From NCBI RefSeq assembly GCF_900185725.1, contig NZ_FYAU01000036.1:558001-622000 (forward strand): a stretch of DNA of 64,000 nt, read 5' to 3'. Both the position numbers and the translations under genes were made by a program. Of the stretch, positions 8,589 to 17,283 are shown in pieces. Origin of the DNA: Stappia sp. TSB10P1A. Its GTDB lineage: Bacteria > Pseudomonadota > Alphaproteobacteria > Rhizobiales > Stappiaceae. The first letter of the stretch is position 1. The number at the start of each line of letters is the position of its first letter. The notes beneath the pieces were generated by a model. The model did not search any database. It was not told the origin of the DNA and worked only from the letters and a program-made list of their open reading frames with translations.

Positions 8589-10181
8589 TCAGTCTTTGAG
8601 CACACCATAGGCGACGGTGTATTCGTCGGTGCGCGGGATGTAGTTCAGCCCCTTGCGGGTCGCCCAGGTGTTCACCTGATAGTGGATCGGGACGATCGCG
8701 AGTTCGCCGATTGCGATCTCCGTTGCTTCCGCAAGCAGGCCGGCGCGCTTCTCGTCGTCAACTTCCGAGAGCGCCGCCTCGATCAGCCGGTCGACCTCCG
8801 GGTTTGAGTAGCGGCCGCGATTGGCCGAGCCCATGCCCTTGTCCTTGTCGGCGGTGGCGATAAGGGCGCGCAGCGGCGAGGACGCCTCGCCCGAGCCCGC
8901 TCCCCAGCCGACCAGGATCAGCGAGAATTCCGGCAGGCCGTCGGCACCGGTGGAGGCGCGGGTGAAGTAGACCGAGCTCGGCATGGTCTCCACCTGCGTC
9001 TTGATGCCGGCGCGCGTCAGCATCTGCGCGATCGCCTCGGCGATCTTGGCGTCGTTGAGATAGCGGTTGTTGGGCGCGTGGATGGTCAGCTCGAACCCGT
9101 CCGGCAGTCCGGCCTCGGCAAGCAGCGCCTTGGCGCCCTCCAGATCATAGGGTTCCGCCTTCAGGTTCTCCGACACGCCGAAGAAGCCCTCCGGCAGGAG
9201 CTGGCCGGCCGGGATCGCCTGCCCTTCCATGACGCGGTCGCGGATCAGCTCGCGCGAGATCGCCTTGGAGAGGGCCTTGCGAACCTTGACGTCCATCAAC
9301 GGGTTCTTGATGTCGCCGCCGCCATTGGCCTTCACGAAAGGCGAGGCCTCGCGGAAATGGTCGAGATGCAGGTAGATGACGCGGTTGGACACGCCCTGCG
9401 AAAGCACGACATTGTCCCGGCTCTTCAGCGTCTCGATGTCGGTGGTCGGAACACCGTTGATGACGTCGACATCGCCGGCCAGAAGCGCGGCAACGCGCGA
9501 GGGAGCCGACTTGATCGGCTTCAGCGTCACCTTGTCCCAGATCGGCTTGCCGCCCCAGTAGTCTTCGTTCGCGGCAAGCACGATGCGGTCGCCGGGCACG
9601 TATTCGACGAACTTGAAGGGCCCCGTGCCGGCCGCCGCCTTGCCGGAGTTGAACTCCTCGGTCGTGCCCTGGCAGCCACCCTCGTTGGAGATGATCGCGA
9701 CGTTGCCGAGGTCATTGACCATGACCGGATAGGGCTCGGCGGTCTTCACATGGATCGTATAGTCATCGATCTTGATGAAGGTTTTGCCCTTGATATAGGT
9801 GTCGAAGCTCGCTGGCGAATTCGGCACGCTGGGGGCGCGTTCGAACGTGCAGATAACGTCGTCGGCGTTGAAGTCCGTGCCGTCGTGGAACTTCACGCCC
9901 TCGCGCAGCTTGAACTCCCAGGTGGTGCTGTCGACCGGCTTCCAGGATACGGCAAGACCGGGCTGGAAGTTCTGGCGCTCGTCCGGATTGGCGAGGCGGT
10001 CGAACATCATGAAGCCGAGCTGGTTGTTCGGCCCCAGATTGTGGAAATGCGGATCGATCGAGGTCGACTCCGAATCGAGGCCGATCACGAGATCCTCGGC
10101 CGCGGCCGGTGTGGCGAAAGCGACAATGGCGCACGCCGCCCCCATGAGCGCGCGCGCGAGCGGCGTCCTTGCAGACTTCAT
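8589..10181 (-). CDS. ABC transporter substrate-binding protein, family 5 (DppA-like)
   Basis: A 530-residue periplasmic protein that captures the substrate for the DppBCDF-like permease downstream. It begins with a clear Sec signal (basic MKSAR, hydrophobic LMGAACAIVAFA, cleavage near ATPAAA-ED). The mature part has the family 5 features: SIDPHFHN early, FKLREGVKFHDGTDFNADDV near residue 95, and an A-AKALLAEAGLPDGFELTIH region in the second lobe. The ATG at 10181 has a GGGGAG ribosome site. It is the first gene of the operon and is divided from the divergent LysR gene by a region with a 10-bp inverted repeat, so it is probably LysR-controlled. Ligand unknown. Confidence 0.92.
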   Translation of the reverse strand: MKSARTPLARALMGAACAIVAFATPAAAEDLVIGLDSESTSIDPHFHNLGPNNQLGFMMFDRLANPDERQNFQPGLAVSWKPVDSTTWEFKLREGVKFHDGTDFNADDVICTFERAPSVPNSPASFDTYIKGKTFIKIDDYTIHVKTAEPYPVMVNDLGNVAIISNEGGCQGTTEEFNSGKAAAGTGPFKFVEYVPGDRIVLAANEDYWGGKPIWDKVTLKPIKSAPSRVAALLAGDVDVINGVPTTDIETLKSRDNVVLSQGVSNRVIYLHLDHFREASPFVKANGGGDIKNPLMDVKVRKALSKAISRELIRDRVMEGQAIPAGQLLPEGFFGVSENLKAEPYDLEGAKALLAEAGLPDGFELTIHAPNNRYLNDAKIAEAIAQMLTRAGIKTQVETMPSSVYFTRASTGADGLPEFSLILVGWGAGSGEASSPLRALIATADKDKGMGSANRGRYSNPEVDRLIEAALSEVDDEKRAGLLAEATEIAIGELAIVPIHYQVNTWATRKGLNYIPRTDEYTVAYGVLKD

Positions 10182-10295
10182 CAGGTAGCTCCCCTCTGGA
10201 TCCCCTCTGGTCTTGTCCAGACGGGGCGGGATCGACTGGTCCCCGTCTGCTGTCCCGTGTCGAGGTTGACGCCTCGCCGGCTTGTGGGGAAGGCT

Positions 10296-10347
10296 ATTAT
10301 GCGTTTATATGATCGACAAACGAAAAACGATAACTCGAACGCATAAT
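10296..10347. promoter_or_regulatory. Inverted repeat in the divergent LysR promoter region
   Basis: ATTATGCGTT (10296-10305) and AACGCATAAT (10338-10347) are perfect 10-bp inverted arms, 32 bases apart, in an AT-rich stretch between the transporter operon (start 10181) and the LysR gene (start 10357). Inside lies a smaller CGTTT/AAACG pair. The layout suits binding of a LysR tetramer to two half-sites. Confidence 0.55.
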
Positions 10348-10356
10348 TGTATTCCC

Positions 10357-11319
10357 ATGACAAATACAGAGGTTACGGACGAGCCGCCGGCTCGGCAAGC
10401 CACGAGCACCGTCAACCGCAGCGGCCTGACGCTTCGCGAGCTGGAGGTGCTGCGGGCGGTTATCTCGGAAGGCAAGACGACGGCCGCCGCCCACCGGCTC
10501 GGCATCTCGCAGCCGGCGGTGAGCCGTGCCATCGCCCAGTTGGAAGCCCGGCTCAACCGGCAACTGTTCCACCGCAACGGCAACAAGATCCTGCCGACAT
10601 CCGAGGGGCTTGCCTTCAACGAGCAGATCGAGCCGATCTTCGCCACGCTGGCGCGGCTCGATGCGGCCGAGGCGGAGGACCTCAACCCGAAACGGTTGCG
10701 GATCGCCGCCCCGCCGACGCTGGCCCACCGCCTGATGACCAAGCTCGTTCCGGGGTTTCTGGCCGACAATCCGGAAGCGTCTGTGCATCTGGAAATCGGC
10801 ATGTCGACCACCGTGACTGCGGCGGTCGCCGACGAGAACGCCGACCTCGGCATCAGCGACGGGCGGTTGCGCCACGATGGTCTGCGGATCTATCCCTTCC
10901 GCCACGCGATCGCCCATGCGGCGATCCCGGCGGATCACCGGCTGGCGAGCCGTGAAGAGATCCTGCCGGAAGATCTGGCGGGAGAATCCTTCATCGCGCT
11001 GACCCGCCGCTTCCACCAGCGCAATGTCTATGACCGGATCTTCGCCGAACGCGGCATCGAGCGGAAGATCCGGGCGGAAACGGCGACCAGCATCGCCATC
11101 TGCGAGCTGGTGCGCGAGGGCATGGGCGTCGGCCTGGTCAACCCCTTCCCCGTGAGTCTGCGGCCGCTTGAGGGTGTTGTCTTCCGGCGCTTCTCGCCGC
11201 GTGTCGACTATCTCACCCAGTTCTTCGTTCCCGCCGGGCGCGTCTCGCCGATCGCCCAGCGCTTCATCGAATATGCGCGCCGGGCCGTGCCGGCCGACGC
11301 CTACTCGCATCCGGCCTGA
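10357..11319 (+). CDS. LysR-family transcriptional regulator
   Basis: A 320-residue regulator. The N-terminal winged helix-turn-helix (residues ~24-83) contains LTLRELEVLRAVI, TTAAAHRLGISQPAVSRAIAQLEARL and the wing LFHRNGNKILPT; residues ~110-310 form the two-lobed effector-binding domain (LRIAAPPTLAHRLM through the AICELVREGMGVGLVNPFP segment). It lies divergent from the peptide-type ABC operon and just ahead of the ArgE-like and aspartoacylase-like genes, so it probably controls both sides in response to an N-acyl amino acid or a product. ATG 10357 is chosen; an in-frame ATG at 10309 is possible but lies inside the inverted repeat. No strong ribosome site precedes either. Confidence 0.9.
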   Translation: MTNTEVTDEPPARQATSTVNRSGLTLRELEVLRAVISEGKTTAAAHRLGISQPAVSRAIAQLEARLNRQLFHRNGNKILPTSEGLAFNEQIEPIFATLARLDAAEAEDLNPKRLRIAAPPTLAHRLMTKLVPGFLADNPEASVHLEIGMSTTVTAAVADENADLGISDGRLRHDGLRIYPFRHAIAHAAIPADHRLASREEILPEDLAGESFIALTRRFHQRNVYDRIFAERGIERKIRAETATSIAICELVREGMGVGLVNPFPVSLRPLEGVVFRRFSPRVDYLTQFFVPAGRVSPIAQRFIEYARRAVPADAYSHPA

Positions 11320-11344
11320 TTCGGCCGCAAGGAAAGGACACCGC

Positions 11345-12511
11345 ATGCTCCAGCTTGCTGCTCCGCGCTCGGTCGGCATCCTGAAGGACCTCGTCGGCTT
11401 CGACACCACGAGCCGGAACTCCAACCTGGCGCTGATCTCGCATGTGGAGGCCTTCTTCGCCGCGCGCGGCGTCGCCACGACGCGGGTGCCGGACGAGACC
11501 GGCGAGAAAGCCAACCTGATCGCCACCATCGGACCGAAAGACATCCCGGGCTACGTGCTGTCCGGCCACACGGACGTGGTGCCGGTGGATGGCCAGACAT
11601 GGACCAGCGATCCCTTCACCTTGACCGAGCGTAGCGGCCTGCTCTACGGGCGCGGCGCCTGCGACATGAAGGGATTTCTCGCCTGCTGCCTTGCCAAGGT
11701 CGACGAGATGCTGGCGCGCGATCTCGTCAAGCCGATCCATTTCGCCTTTTCCTATGACGAGGAAGTCGGCTGCAAGGGCGTCCCAAGCCTGATCGAGCGG
11801 CTGGTGAAGACGGTGGCCCTGCCGGAAGCCTGCTTTGTCGGCGAGCCGACGGAGATGCAGGTGGTGATCGGCCACAAGGCCAAGCGCTCCTACCGAGCGA
11901 TCGTCACGGGCCGAACCTGCCACTCCTCGCTGGCTCCGCAGGGCGTCAATGCCATCGACCATGCCGCGCGGCTGATCCTCAAGGTGCGCGAGATGGGAGT
12001 TGAGCTTGCCGATGGCCCCAGCGACCCGCTCTACGATGTGCCGGTGACGACGTCGCACACAGGCACCGTTGCCGGAGGAACGGCTCTCAACATCGTCCCC
12101 GACCGCTGCGACTTCGCCTTCGAGTTCCGGGTTCTGCCCGGCGAGGATGCGGACGCGCTCGTCGACGAGGTGATGCGCTTCGCCCGTGAGGAGATCGAGC
12201 CGGAGATGAAGTCACGCGCGCCCGAGACGGGCATCGCCTTCGAGCAGATCTCCAGCTTCCCAGGCCTCGACACGGCGGCGGATGCAGACGTCACCCGGCT
12301 CGCCAAACGGCTTGCCGGGCGCAACGACCACGCCAAGGTCGCCTACGGCACGGAAGGCGGCCGCTTCGTCGAGATCGCCGCCATCCCCACCGTGGTGATC
12401 GGCCCCGGCTCCATCGAGCAGGCGCACAAGGCGGACGAGTTCATCGCCGTTTCCGAACTCGTCAAGTGCGAGACCTTCCTCGACCGGCTGATCGAGGAAG
12501 CCACCCGCTAA
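11345..12511 (+). CDS. argE: ArgE-like M20 deacylase (acetylornithine deacetylase family)
   Basis: A 388-residue cytoplasmic zinc hydrolase that splits an N-acyl group from an amino acid; the type enzyme converts N-acetylornithine to ornithine. The M20 landmarks are in order: SGHTDVVP (metal His and the following Asp), YGRGACDMKGF (bridging Asp), YDEEVGCKG (catalytic Glu then metal Glu), GEPTEM (metal ligand), a dimerisation lid domain (~residues 180-290) and a C-terminal GPGSIEQAHKADEF with the last His ligand. The start lies 25 bases after the LysR gene and the gene is followed after 38 bases by a second deacylase. The neighbours suggest a catabolic N-acyl amino acid deacylase rather than arginine synthesis. 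Confidence 0.88.
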   Translation: MLQLAAPRSVGILKDLVGFDTTSRNSNLALISHVEAFFAARGVATTRVPDETGEKANLIATIGPKDIPGYVLSGHTDVVPVDGQTWTSDPFTLTERSGLLYGRGACDMKGFLACCLAKVDEMLARDLVKPIHFAFSYDEEVGCKGVPSLIERLVKTVALPEACFVGEPTEMQVVIGHKAKRSYRAIVTGRTCHSSLAPQGVNAIDHAARLILKVREMGVELADGPSDPLYDVPVTTSHTGTVAGGTALNIVPDRCDFAFEFRVLPGEDADALVDEVMRFAREEIEPEMKSRAPETGIAFEQISSFPGLDTAADADVTRLAKRLAGRNDHAKVAYGTEGGRFVEIAAIPTVVIGPGSIEQAHKADEFIAVSELVKCETFLDRLIEEATR

Positions 12512-12549
12512 ACCACAGTTTCCCGCTCAACTTCGCCGAGAAAAACGCC

Positions 12550-13509
12550 ATGACCACCGGACAGCCTCCTGTCGAACTGCTCAAGACGGACATCTCCTCC
12601 TATCGCGCCGGCAATGTCGGTATCGAGGGCGTCACCACCTTCGACAGCGGCATTGCCGGCCCGCATGTGGCTGTCACAGCCGTGGTGCATGGCAACGAGC
12701 TCTGCGGTCCGATCGCGCTTGACTGGCTGTTCCGCCACGATGTCCGCCCTGTGCGCGGCAAGCTGTCCCTCGCCTTTGTCAACCTCGATGCCTATGACCG
12801 GTTCGACCCGGCGGACCCGTTTGCCTCGCGCTGGGCGGACGAGGACATGAACCGGCTGTGGCAGCCGGAAACGCTCGGCGGCGGCGAGACCTTGGAGCGC
12901 AAACGCGCGAAGGAGCTGCGCCCCTTCATCGACAGCGTCGATCTCCTGCTCGACCTGCATTCGATGCAGAACGCGACGGCGCCGCTCTACATCGCCGGTC
13001 CCCTGGCCAAGGGACGGGCGCTGGCGCGTGCCGTCGGAACGCCGGCGCTGGTTGTCAGCGACGAGGGCCATGCGGCCGGCAAGCGGATGCGCGACTATGG
13101 CGGTTTCGGCGATCCTGCGAGTGAAAAGAACGCGCTGCTGGTGGAATGCGGCCAGCATTGGGAGGCCGCCAGCGCCGATGTGGCCCTTGAAACCACCCTG
13201 CGCTTCCTGCAAGTGACGGGCGCTGTGGCGCCGGACACCTTTGCCGACGAGCTTGCACGCTTCCCCGCGCCGGGACCGCAGAGCTTCATCGAGATCATCG
13301 AGCCGATCACGATCATGACCGACGCCTTCCGCTTCACGGCGGACTATGTCGGGCAGGAAGTAATCGAGAAGGCCGGAACAGTGATCGCCTATGACGGCGA
13401 GGTAGCGGTGACGGTGCCGGAGGATCGCACGGTGCTGATCATGCCGAACCGGCGGCCGGCGAAAGGCCAGACCGCCGTGCGGCTCGGCCGCCTCATTGCC
13501 GGATCGTGA
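12550..13509 (+). CDS. Aspartoacylase / succinylglutamate desuccinylase family protein
   Basis: A 319-residue zinc carboxypeptidase-fold (M14) enzyme. Members remove acetyl from N-acetylaspartate or succinyl from N-succinylglutamate. VVHGNELCGP gives the metal HxxE pair (near residue 45), RWADEDMNRLW the substrate region, and LLDLHSM the third zinc ligand (His near 140); a beta-rich C-terminal domain follows. The ATG at 12550 is used because upstream in-frame codons overlap the ArgE-like gene. No other arginine succinyltransferase (ast) genes are present, so AstE of that pathway is unlikely. With the ArgE-like and N-formylglutamate enzymes it makes a set of three different N-acyl amino acid hydrolases around one importer. 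Confidence 0.88.
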   Translation: MTTGQPPVELLKTDISSYRAGNVGIEGVTTFDSGIAGPHVAVTAVVHGNELCGPIALDWLFRHDVRPVRGKLSLAFVNLDAYDRFDPADPFASRWADEDMNRLWQPETLGGGETLERKRAKELRPFIDSVDLLLDLHSMQNATAPLYIAGPLAKGRALARAVGTPALVVSDEGHAAGKRMRDYGGFGDPASEKNALLVECGQHWEAASADVALETTLRFLQVTGAVAPDTFADELARFPAPGPQSFIEIIEPITIMTDAFRFTADYVGQEVIEKAGTVIAYDGEVAVTVPEDRTVLIMPNRRPAKGQTAVRLGRLIAGS

Positions 13510-13536
13510 CCCTGCGCCTCTCCGCGACTTTCGCCG

Positions 13537-13565
13537 TTGCGGACGGGGCCGGCATGCGCTACTGA
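13537..13565 (+). promoter_or_regulatory. Candidate trp promoter
   Basis: TTGCGG (13537-13542), a 17-base spacer and TACTGA (13560-13565). The expected start of transcription, 7-8 bases after the -10 box, falls on or next to the A of the leader peptide ATG at 13573. This matches the leaderless trpL arrangement known in Sinorhizobium meliloti. Confidence 0.55.
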
Positions 13566-13572
13566 CTTTGAC

Positions 13573-13620
13573 ATGACGATGACGACGACGATCAACGGCT
13601 GGTGGTGGCGCTCCTGGTAA
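13573..13620 (+). CDS. trpL: trp leader peptide
   Basis: A 15-codon frame, [15 protein letters not shown] then TAA, with four Trp codons, three of them in a row. It lies 131 bases upstream of the trpE(G) start and just ahead of mutually exclusive RNA hairpins, the classic sensor of charged tRNA-Trp. The rhizobial leader has the same WWW block. No ribosome site precedes it, and the candidate promoter puts the RNA start at the ATG, so translation is probably leaderless. The frame is too short for most gene finders. Confidence 0.9.
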   Translation: MTMTTTINGWWWRSW

Positions 13621-13700
13621 CAGGCGGCGAACGACAGCGCGTGACTTAACGTCATTCGGGGAGTTTCAAAAAGCCGCCGCGGGGTCCCGCCGGCGGCTTT
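13613..13700 (+). promoter_or_regulatory. trp attenuator (antiterminator and terminator elements)
   Basis: CCTG/CAGG (13613-13616 and 13621-13624) can form an early hairpin over the leader stop. GGCGGC (13623-13628) can pair with GCCGCC (13673-13678) as an antiterminator, which would break the terminator stem formed from the same GCCGCC. This gives the 1:2, 2:3, 3:4 choice expected for transcription attenuation by a stalled ribosome at the Trp codons. Confidence 0.75.
13670..13700 (+). terminator. trp attenuator terminator hairpin
   Basis: AAAGCCGCC (13670-13678) pairs with GGCGGCTTT (13692-13700), with further G-C pairing inside. Only three T residues close the stem before GCC, so release may be inefficient or helped by the stem strength. 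An RNA ended here would be about 130 nt, similar in kind to the rnTrpL sRNA of S. meliloti. Confidence 0.75.
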
Positions 13701-13750
13701 GCCATGTCCGGCCGGGAGGATCGCGGCCAGCGGAGGCAGGGAAGACGGAC

Positions 13751-15937
13751 ATGCAGACAGGACGCGAAGAGAGCTTCGTGACGAAGGGGGGGATCGGCAT
13801 CAGCGTCGCGACGCGGGCCGCCGACTACGAACTGGGCACCTCGCCCTGGATCGACCGGCTGGACGCTGAGCGGGGTGCGGTCTTCTCTTCTTCTTACGAA
13901 TATCCCGGCCGCTACACCCGCTGGGACATGGCGCTGGTCAACCCGCCACTGGTGCTCGAGTCCCGGGGTTCCGACGTGCGCGTCGAGGCACTGAACGAGC
14001 GCGGGCTTCTGCTGCTGCCGGCGGTCGAGTGCTGCCTTGCCGCGCAGGAGGACGTCGAAGGCCTTGCCCGCGACGGCAACCTCCTGACCCTGCGGATCAA
14101 GCCGGCCACCCGCGCTTTTGCCGAGGAGGAGCGCTCGCGCCAGCCCTCCGTCTTCTCGGTGATCCGGGCGATCAGCGCGCTGTTTGCCTGCGACGACGGC
14201 CATCTCGGCCTCTACGGCGCCTTCGGCTACGATCTCGCCTTCCAGTTCGAGCCGATCGAATTGGTGCTCGCGCGCCCCGACGACCAGCGCGACGTGGTGC
14301 TCTACCTGCCGGACGAGATCCTGCTGGTCGACCACTACGGCCGCAAGGCGCATGTGCGTTCCTATGAGTTCCAGGTGGACGGGCGCAGCACCGAAACCCT
14401 TCCGCGCACCGGCACGAAGGAAGCCTATCGGCCAGCCAACCAGGACCCGGGGCGCGGCGACCACGAGCCGGGCGAATATGCAAGGCTGGTGGAGGCCGCG
14501 AAGGACTACTTCCGGCGCGGCGACCTGTTCGAGACCGTTCCCGGCCAGGTGTTCTACGAGGCCTGCCCGGCAGCGCCCTCCGCCGTCAGCCGGCGGCTGA
14601 CGGAAATCAACCCCTCCCCCTATGGCTTCTTCATCAACCTGGGCAACGCCGAATATCTGGTCGGTGCGAGCCCGGAGATGTATGTCCGCGTCTCCGGCGG
14701 GAGGCGGGTCGAGACCTGCCCGATCTCGGGCACCATCCGGCGCGGCCGGAACGCGATCGAAGACGAGGCGCAGATCCGCAAGCTGTTGAATTCGGCCAAG
14801 GACGAGGCCGAGCTCACCATGTGCTCCGACGTCGACCGCAACGACAAGAGCCGCATCTGCGTGCCGGGCTCGGTGCGGGTGATCGGCCGGCGCCAGATCG
14901 AGATGTATTCCCGCCTGATCCATACGGTCGACCATATCGAGGGCATCCTGCGCGACGATCTCGACGCGCTCGATGCCTTCCTGTCGCACACTTGGGCGGT
15001 GACGGTGACCGGGGCGCCGAAGCGGTGGGCGATGGAGTTCATCGAGCGCCACGAGAAGAGCCCCCGCGCCTGGTATGGCGGCGCCATCGGCGCGATCCTG
15101 TTCAACGGCGACATGAACACGGGTCTGACCCTGCGCACCGTGCGGATCAAGGACGGCGTCGCCCAGATCCGCGCCGGCGCGACGCTGCTCTATGACAGCG
15201 TGCCGGAGGAGGAAGAGGCCGAGACGGAGCTGAAGGCGGAGGCGATGCGCGCCGCCGTGCGCGAGGCCGGGCTTGCCCGCGAACGCAAGATCGATCCTTT
15301 GGCCGCGCAGCCGGGCAAGGGACTGAAGATCCTGCTCGTCGACCACGAGGACAGTTTCGTCCACACGCTCGCCAACTATTTCCGGCAGACGGGCGCCGAG
15401 GTCGTCACCTATCGCTCACCGGTGGCGGACAGCGTGTTCCACGATGTTGCGCCGGATCTTGTGGTGCTGTCGCCCGGCCCCGGCAGTCCGAAGGACTTCG
15501 ACTGCGCGGCGACCATCGGCCGGGCGCGAGCGCGCGGATTGCCGATCTTTGGCGTCTGCCTCGGACTGCAGGCCTTGGCGGAAGCCTATGGCGGCGAACT
15601 GGCGCAGCTCGCCATCCCGATGCACGGCAAGCCCTCGCCCGTTTCGTTCATCGAAGGGTCGATGCTCTTCGAGGGGCTCGCTTCGCCGGTGACGGTCGGG
15701 CGCTATCACTCGCTGCACGCGCGGCGGGACAAGCTGCCGGCCGGGTTCCGAGTGACATCCGAGACCGAGGACGGTGTGATCATGGCGGTCGAACACGAGA
15801 GCGAACCGGTCGCCGCGGTGCAGTTCCATCCCGAATCGATCATGTCGCTCGACCAGGATGCCGGGCACCGCATCATCCAGAACGTGGTGACCCGCCTTGC
15901 CCGCCAGACGCGCCAGGCGATGGCCGCCGCCGTCTGA
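13751..15937 (+). CDS. trpE(G): Anthranilate synthase, fused components I and II
   Basis: This enzyme makes anthranilate from chorismate and glutamine, the first step of tryptophan synthesis. The 728-residue protein joins both subunits as in rhizobia. Residues ~1-510 are TrpE, with the VLESRG sequence of the tryptophan feedback site, the PSPYGFF segment and the chorismate-binding blocks [12 protein letters not shown] and [14 protein letters not shown]. After a short linker, residues ~530-728 are the TrpG glutamine amidotransferase: [11 protein letters not shown], nucleophile Cys603 in GVCLGLQ, and the FHPES motif with the catalytic His and Glu. The ATG at 13751 follows GGAGG. Expression is probably set by the Trp leader and attenuator just upstream, activity by Trp feedback. 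Confidence 0.97.
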   Translation: MQTGREESFVTKGGIGISVATRAADYELGTSPWIDRLDAERGAVFSSSYEYPGRYTRWDMALVNPPLVLESRGSDVRVEALNERGLLLLPAVECCLAAQEDVEGLARDGNLLTLRIKPATRAFAEEERSRQPSVFSVIRAISALFACDDGHLGLYGAFGYDLAFQFEPIELVLARPDDQRDVVLYLPDEILLVDHYGRKAHVRSYEFQVDGRSTETLPRTGTKEAYRPANQDPGRGDHEPGEYARLVEAAKDYFRRGDLFETVPGQVFYEACPAAPSAVSRRLTEINPSPYGFFINLGNAEYLVGASPEMYVRVSGGRRVETCPISGTIRRGRNAIEDEAQIRKLLNSAKDEAELTMCSDVDRNDKSRICVPGSVRVIGRRQIEMYSRLIHTVDHIEGILRDDLDALDAFLSHTWAVTVTGAPKRWAMEFIERHEKSPRAWYGGAIGAILFNGDMNTGLTLRTVRIKDGVAQIRAGATLLYDSVPEEEEAETELKAEAMRAAVREAGLARERKIDPLAAQPGKGLKILLVDHEDSFVHTLANYFRQTGAEVVTYRSPVADSVFHDVAPDLVVLSPGPGSPKDFDCAATIGRARARGLPIFGVCLGLQALAEAYGGELAQLAIPMHGKPSPVSFIEGSMLFEGLASPVTVGRYHSLHARRDKLPAGFRVTSETEDGVIMAVEHESEPVAAVQFHPESIMSLDQDAGHRIIQNVVTRLARQTRQAMAAAV

Positions 15938-15960
15938 TCCTCGGTAACACACCCAGCAGC

Positions 15961-15981
15961 GGGCGCGGCGATGCCGCGCCC
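15961..15981. terminator. Bidirectional terminator-like hairpin
   Basis: GGGCGCGGC and GCCGCGCCC form a perfect 9-bp stem with a 3-base loop, lying 23 bases after trpE(G) and 4 bases before the end of the convergent HxlR gene. It may end transcription from both sides, though no long T-run follows. Confidence 0.55.
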
Positions 15982-15985
15982 CATC

Positions 15986-16375
15986 CTATTCGCCGACCTC
16001 GACCTCCGTGTCGCCACTGAGGTCGGCCGGCGTGTTGCGCGTCTTCAGCTTGTGCGACACGTCGACGATGGCGCGGATCGCCGGCAGCAGTTCCGCGCCG
16101 AGATCGGTAAGGCAATATTCGACCGAGGGCGGCGATGTCGGGCGAACGGTGCGCGCCACCACCCCCTTCCTCTCCAGATCCCTGAGGCGGGCCGTCAGCA
16201 CCTTGGCCGAGACCGCCGGAATGTCGAGCCGCAGTTCGGAGAAGCGACGCGGACCGGCGGCTAGGCACCAGATCACGTTCGGCGTCCAGGCACCTTTCAG
16301 GATCTCCATGCAATGGCTCAAGGGGCAGCCTTCCGGCGGGGGCGGACTGTGATTCTTGCGTATTTTCAAGGCCAT
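15986..16375 (-). CDS. HxlR-family transcriptional regulator
   Basis: A 129-residue winged-helix repressor or activator. CPLSHCMEILKGAWTP is the conserved HxlR N-terminal region with its redox-active-type Cys, followed by RRFSELRLDIPAVSAKVLTARLRDLERKGVV (recognition helix and wing) and a C-terminal helix. HxlR proteins often sense electrophiles or oxidants through the N-terminal Cys. It is divergent from the GST gene, with a shared region holding a GGTTACC/GGTAACC pair, which suggests that it controls the GST, NTF2-like and tautomerase genes. ATG 16375 (MALKIRKNH) is chosen over a longer frame that would run into the promoter region. The acidic C-terminus (DTEVEVGE) is not conserved in the family. 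Confidence 0.9.
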   Translation of the reverse strand: MALKIRKNHSPPPPEGCPLSHCMEILKGAWTPNVIWCLAAGPRRFSELRLDIPAVSAKVLTARLRDLERKGVVARTVRPTSPPSVEYCLTDLGAELLPAIRAIVDVSHKLKTRNTPADLSGDTEVEVGE

Positions 16376-16435
16376 GCTTGTCTTCCTCGACCGCGTCGGC
16401 CAAACCGCCGCGCACGCCATGGCGCGACCGGGAGC

Positions 16436-16497
16436 GGTTACCGATCGGAAATCTGATTATCCCGTAACACAAGGTTTTCAAGTTTACAAAGGTAACC
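16436..16497. promoter_or_regulatory. Inverted GGTTACC / GGTAACC pair in hxlR-gst region
   Basis: GGTTACC (16436-16442) and GGTAACC (16491-16497) are perfect 7-bp inverted copies 48 bases apart in the AT-rich divergent region between the HxlR gene and the GST gene; a GTAAC partial copy lies between them (16473-16477). Candidate operator half-sites for the HxlR protein. Confidence 0.4.
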
Positions 16498-16592
16498 AAA
16501 GCTTCCTAGATGCGGTGGACGCGGTCAAACAACCGCAGCACCACTCCGGGGCCGGATGCAACCGGCCCTGCAGCCATAGGGACGCAGACACG

Positions 16593-17207
16593 ATGAAGCT
16601 CTACTACAAGCCGGGCGCCTGCTCGCTCGCCACCCATATCGTCCTCAACGAGTTGGGTCTGTCCTTCGACATCGAAAGCGTCGACACGAGCGCGAAGACG
16701 ACAGCCGGCGGACGAGACTTCCTGGAGATCAATCCGGACGGCTACGTCCCCGCGCTGGCACTGGACAACGGCGACGTCCTGACGGAGGGCGCCGCGATCC
16801 TGCAGTATCTCGCCGACCAGCATCCGGCCTCCGGCCTGGCGCCCACACCGGGCTCCTGGGAGCGGACGCAGCTTCACCGGCACCTGAACTTCATCTCCGC
16901 CGAGCTGCACAAATCCTTCTCGCCGCTGTTCCAGGGCGCGGAAGGCGTTGCCCGCGAGGCGGCGATCGACAAGGTTCGCAAGCGGATCGCGCATTTCGAA
17001 CCGATCTTTGCCGACGGTCGTCCCTACCTGATGGGCGACACGTTCTCGGTGGCCGACGCCTATCTCTTCACGGTGCTGAACTGGGCCGGCTTCATCGGTC
17101 TTTCGCTCGACGAGTTCCCGCAGGCAACGGCCTTCGTCGCTCGAATCGCGGAGCGGCAGGCCACCCGGCGGGCGCTGGAGGCCGAGGGGCTGCGCAAGGC
17201 GGCCTGA
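16593..17207 (+). CDS. Glutathione S-transferase, beta class
   Basis: A 204-residue cytoplasmic enzyme that conjugates glutathione to electrophiles or reduces mixed disulphides. MKLYYKPGACSLATH is the beta-class N-terminus with Tyr5 and Cys10, the residue that forms a mixed disulphide with glutathione in the bacterial type enzyme. NPDGYVPAL supplies the cis-Pro and LTEGAAILQYLAD the glutathione gamma-glutamyl contact; residues ~85-204 are the all-helical domain. The ATG at 16593 gives the exact family N-terminus; upstream in-frame codons read through the promoter. First gene after the divergent HxlR regulator, followed by an NTF2-like protein and a tautomerase, which fits a small electrophile-detoxifying unit. 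Confidence 0.93.
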   Translation: MKLYYKPGACSLATHIVLNELGLSFDIESVDTSAKTTAGGRDFLEINPDGYVPALALDNGDVLTEGAAILQYLADQHPASGLAPTPGSWERTQLHRHLNFISAELHKSFSPLFQGAEGVAREAAIDKVRKRIAHFEPIFADGRPYLMGDTFSVADAYLFTVLNWAGFIGLSLDEFPQATAFVARIAERQATRRALEAEGLRKAA

Positions 17208-17283
17208 CCTGAACCCCCAGGAACGTCATCAACAGGACGGCGGCCGGTGTCACCTCCGCCGCCCGGCACAGGGCACACGCGCA

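Noticed and set aside
11168-11345. 59-residue N-terminal extension of the ArgE-like protein
   Set aside because: Overlaps the LysR gene in another frame; the M20 start is at 11345.
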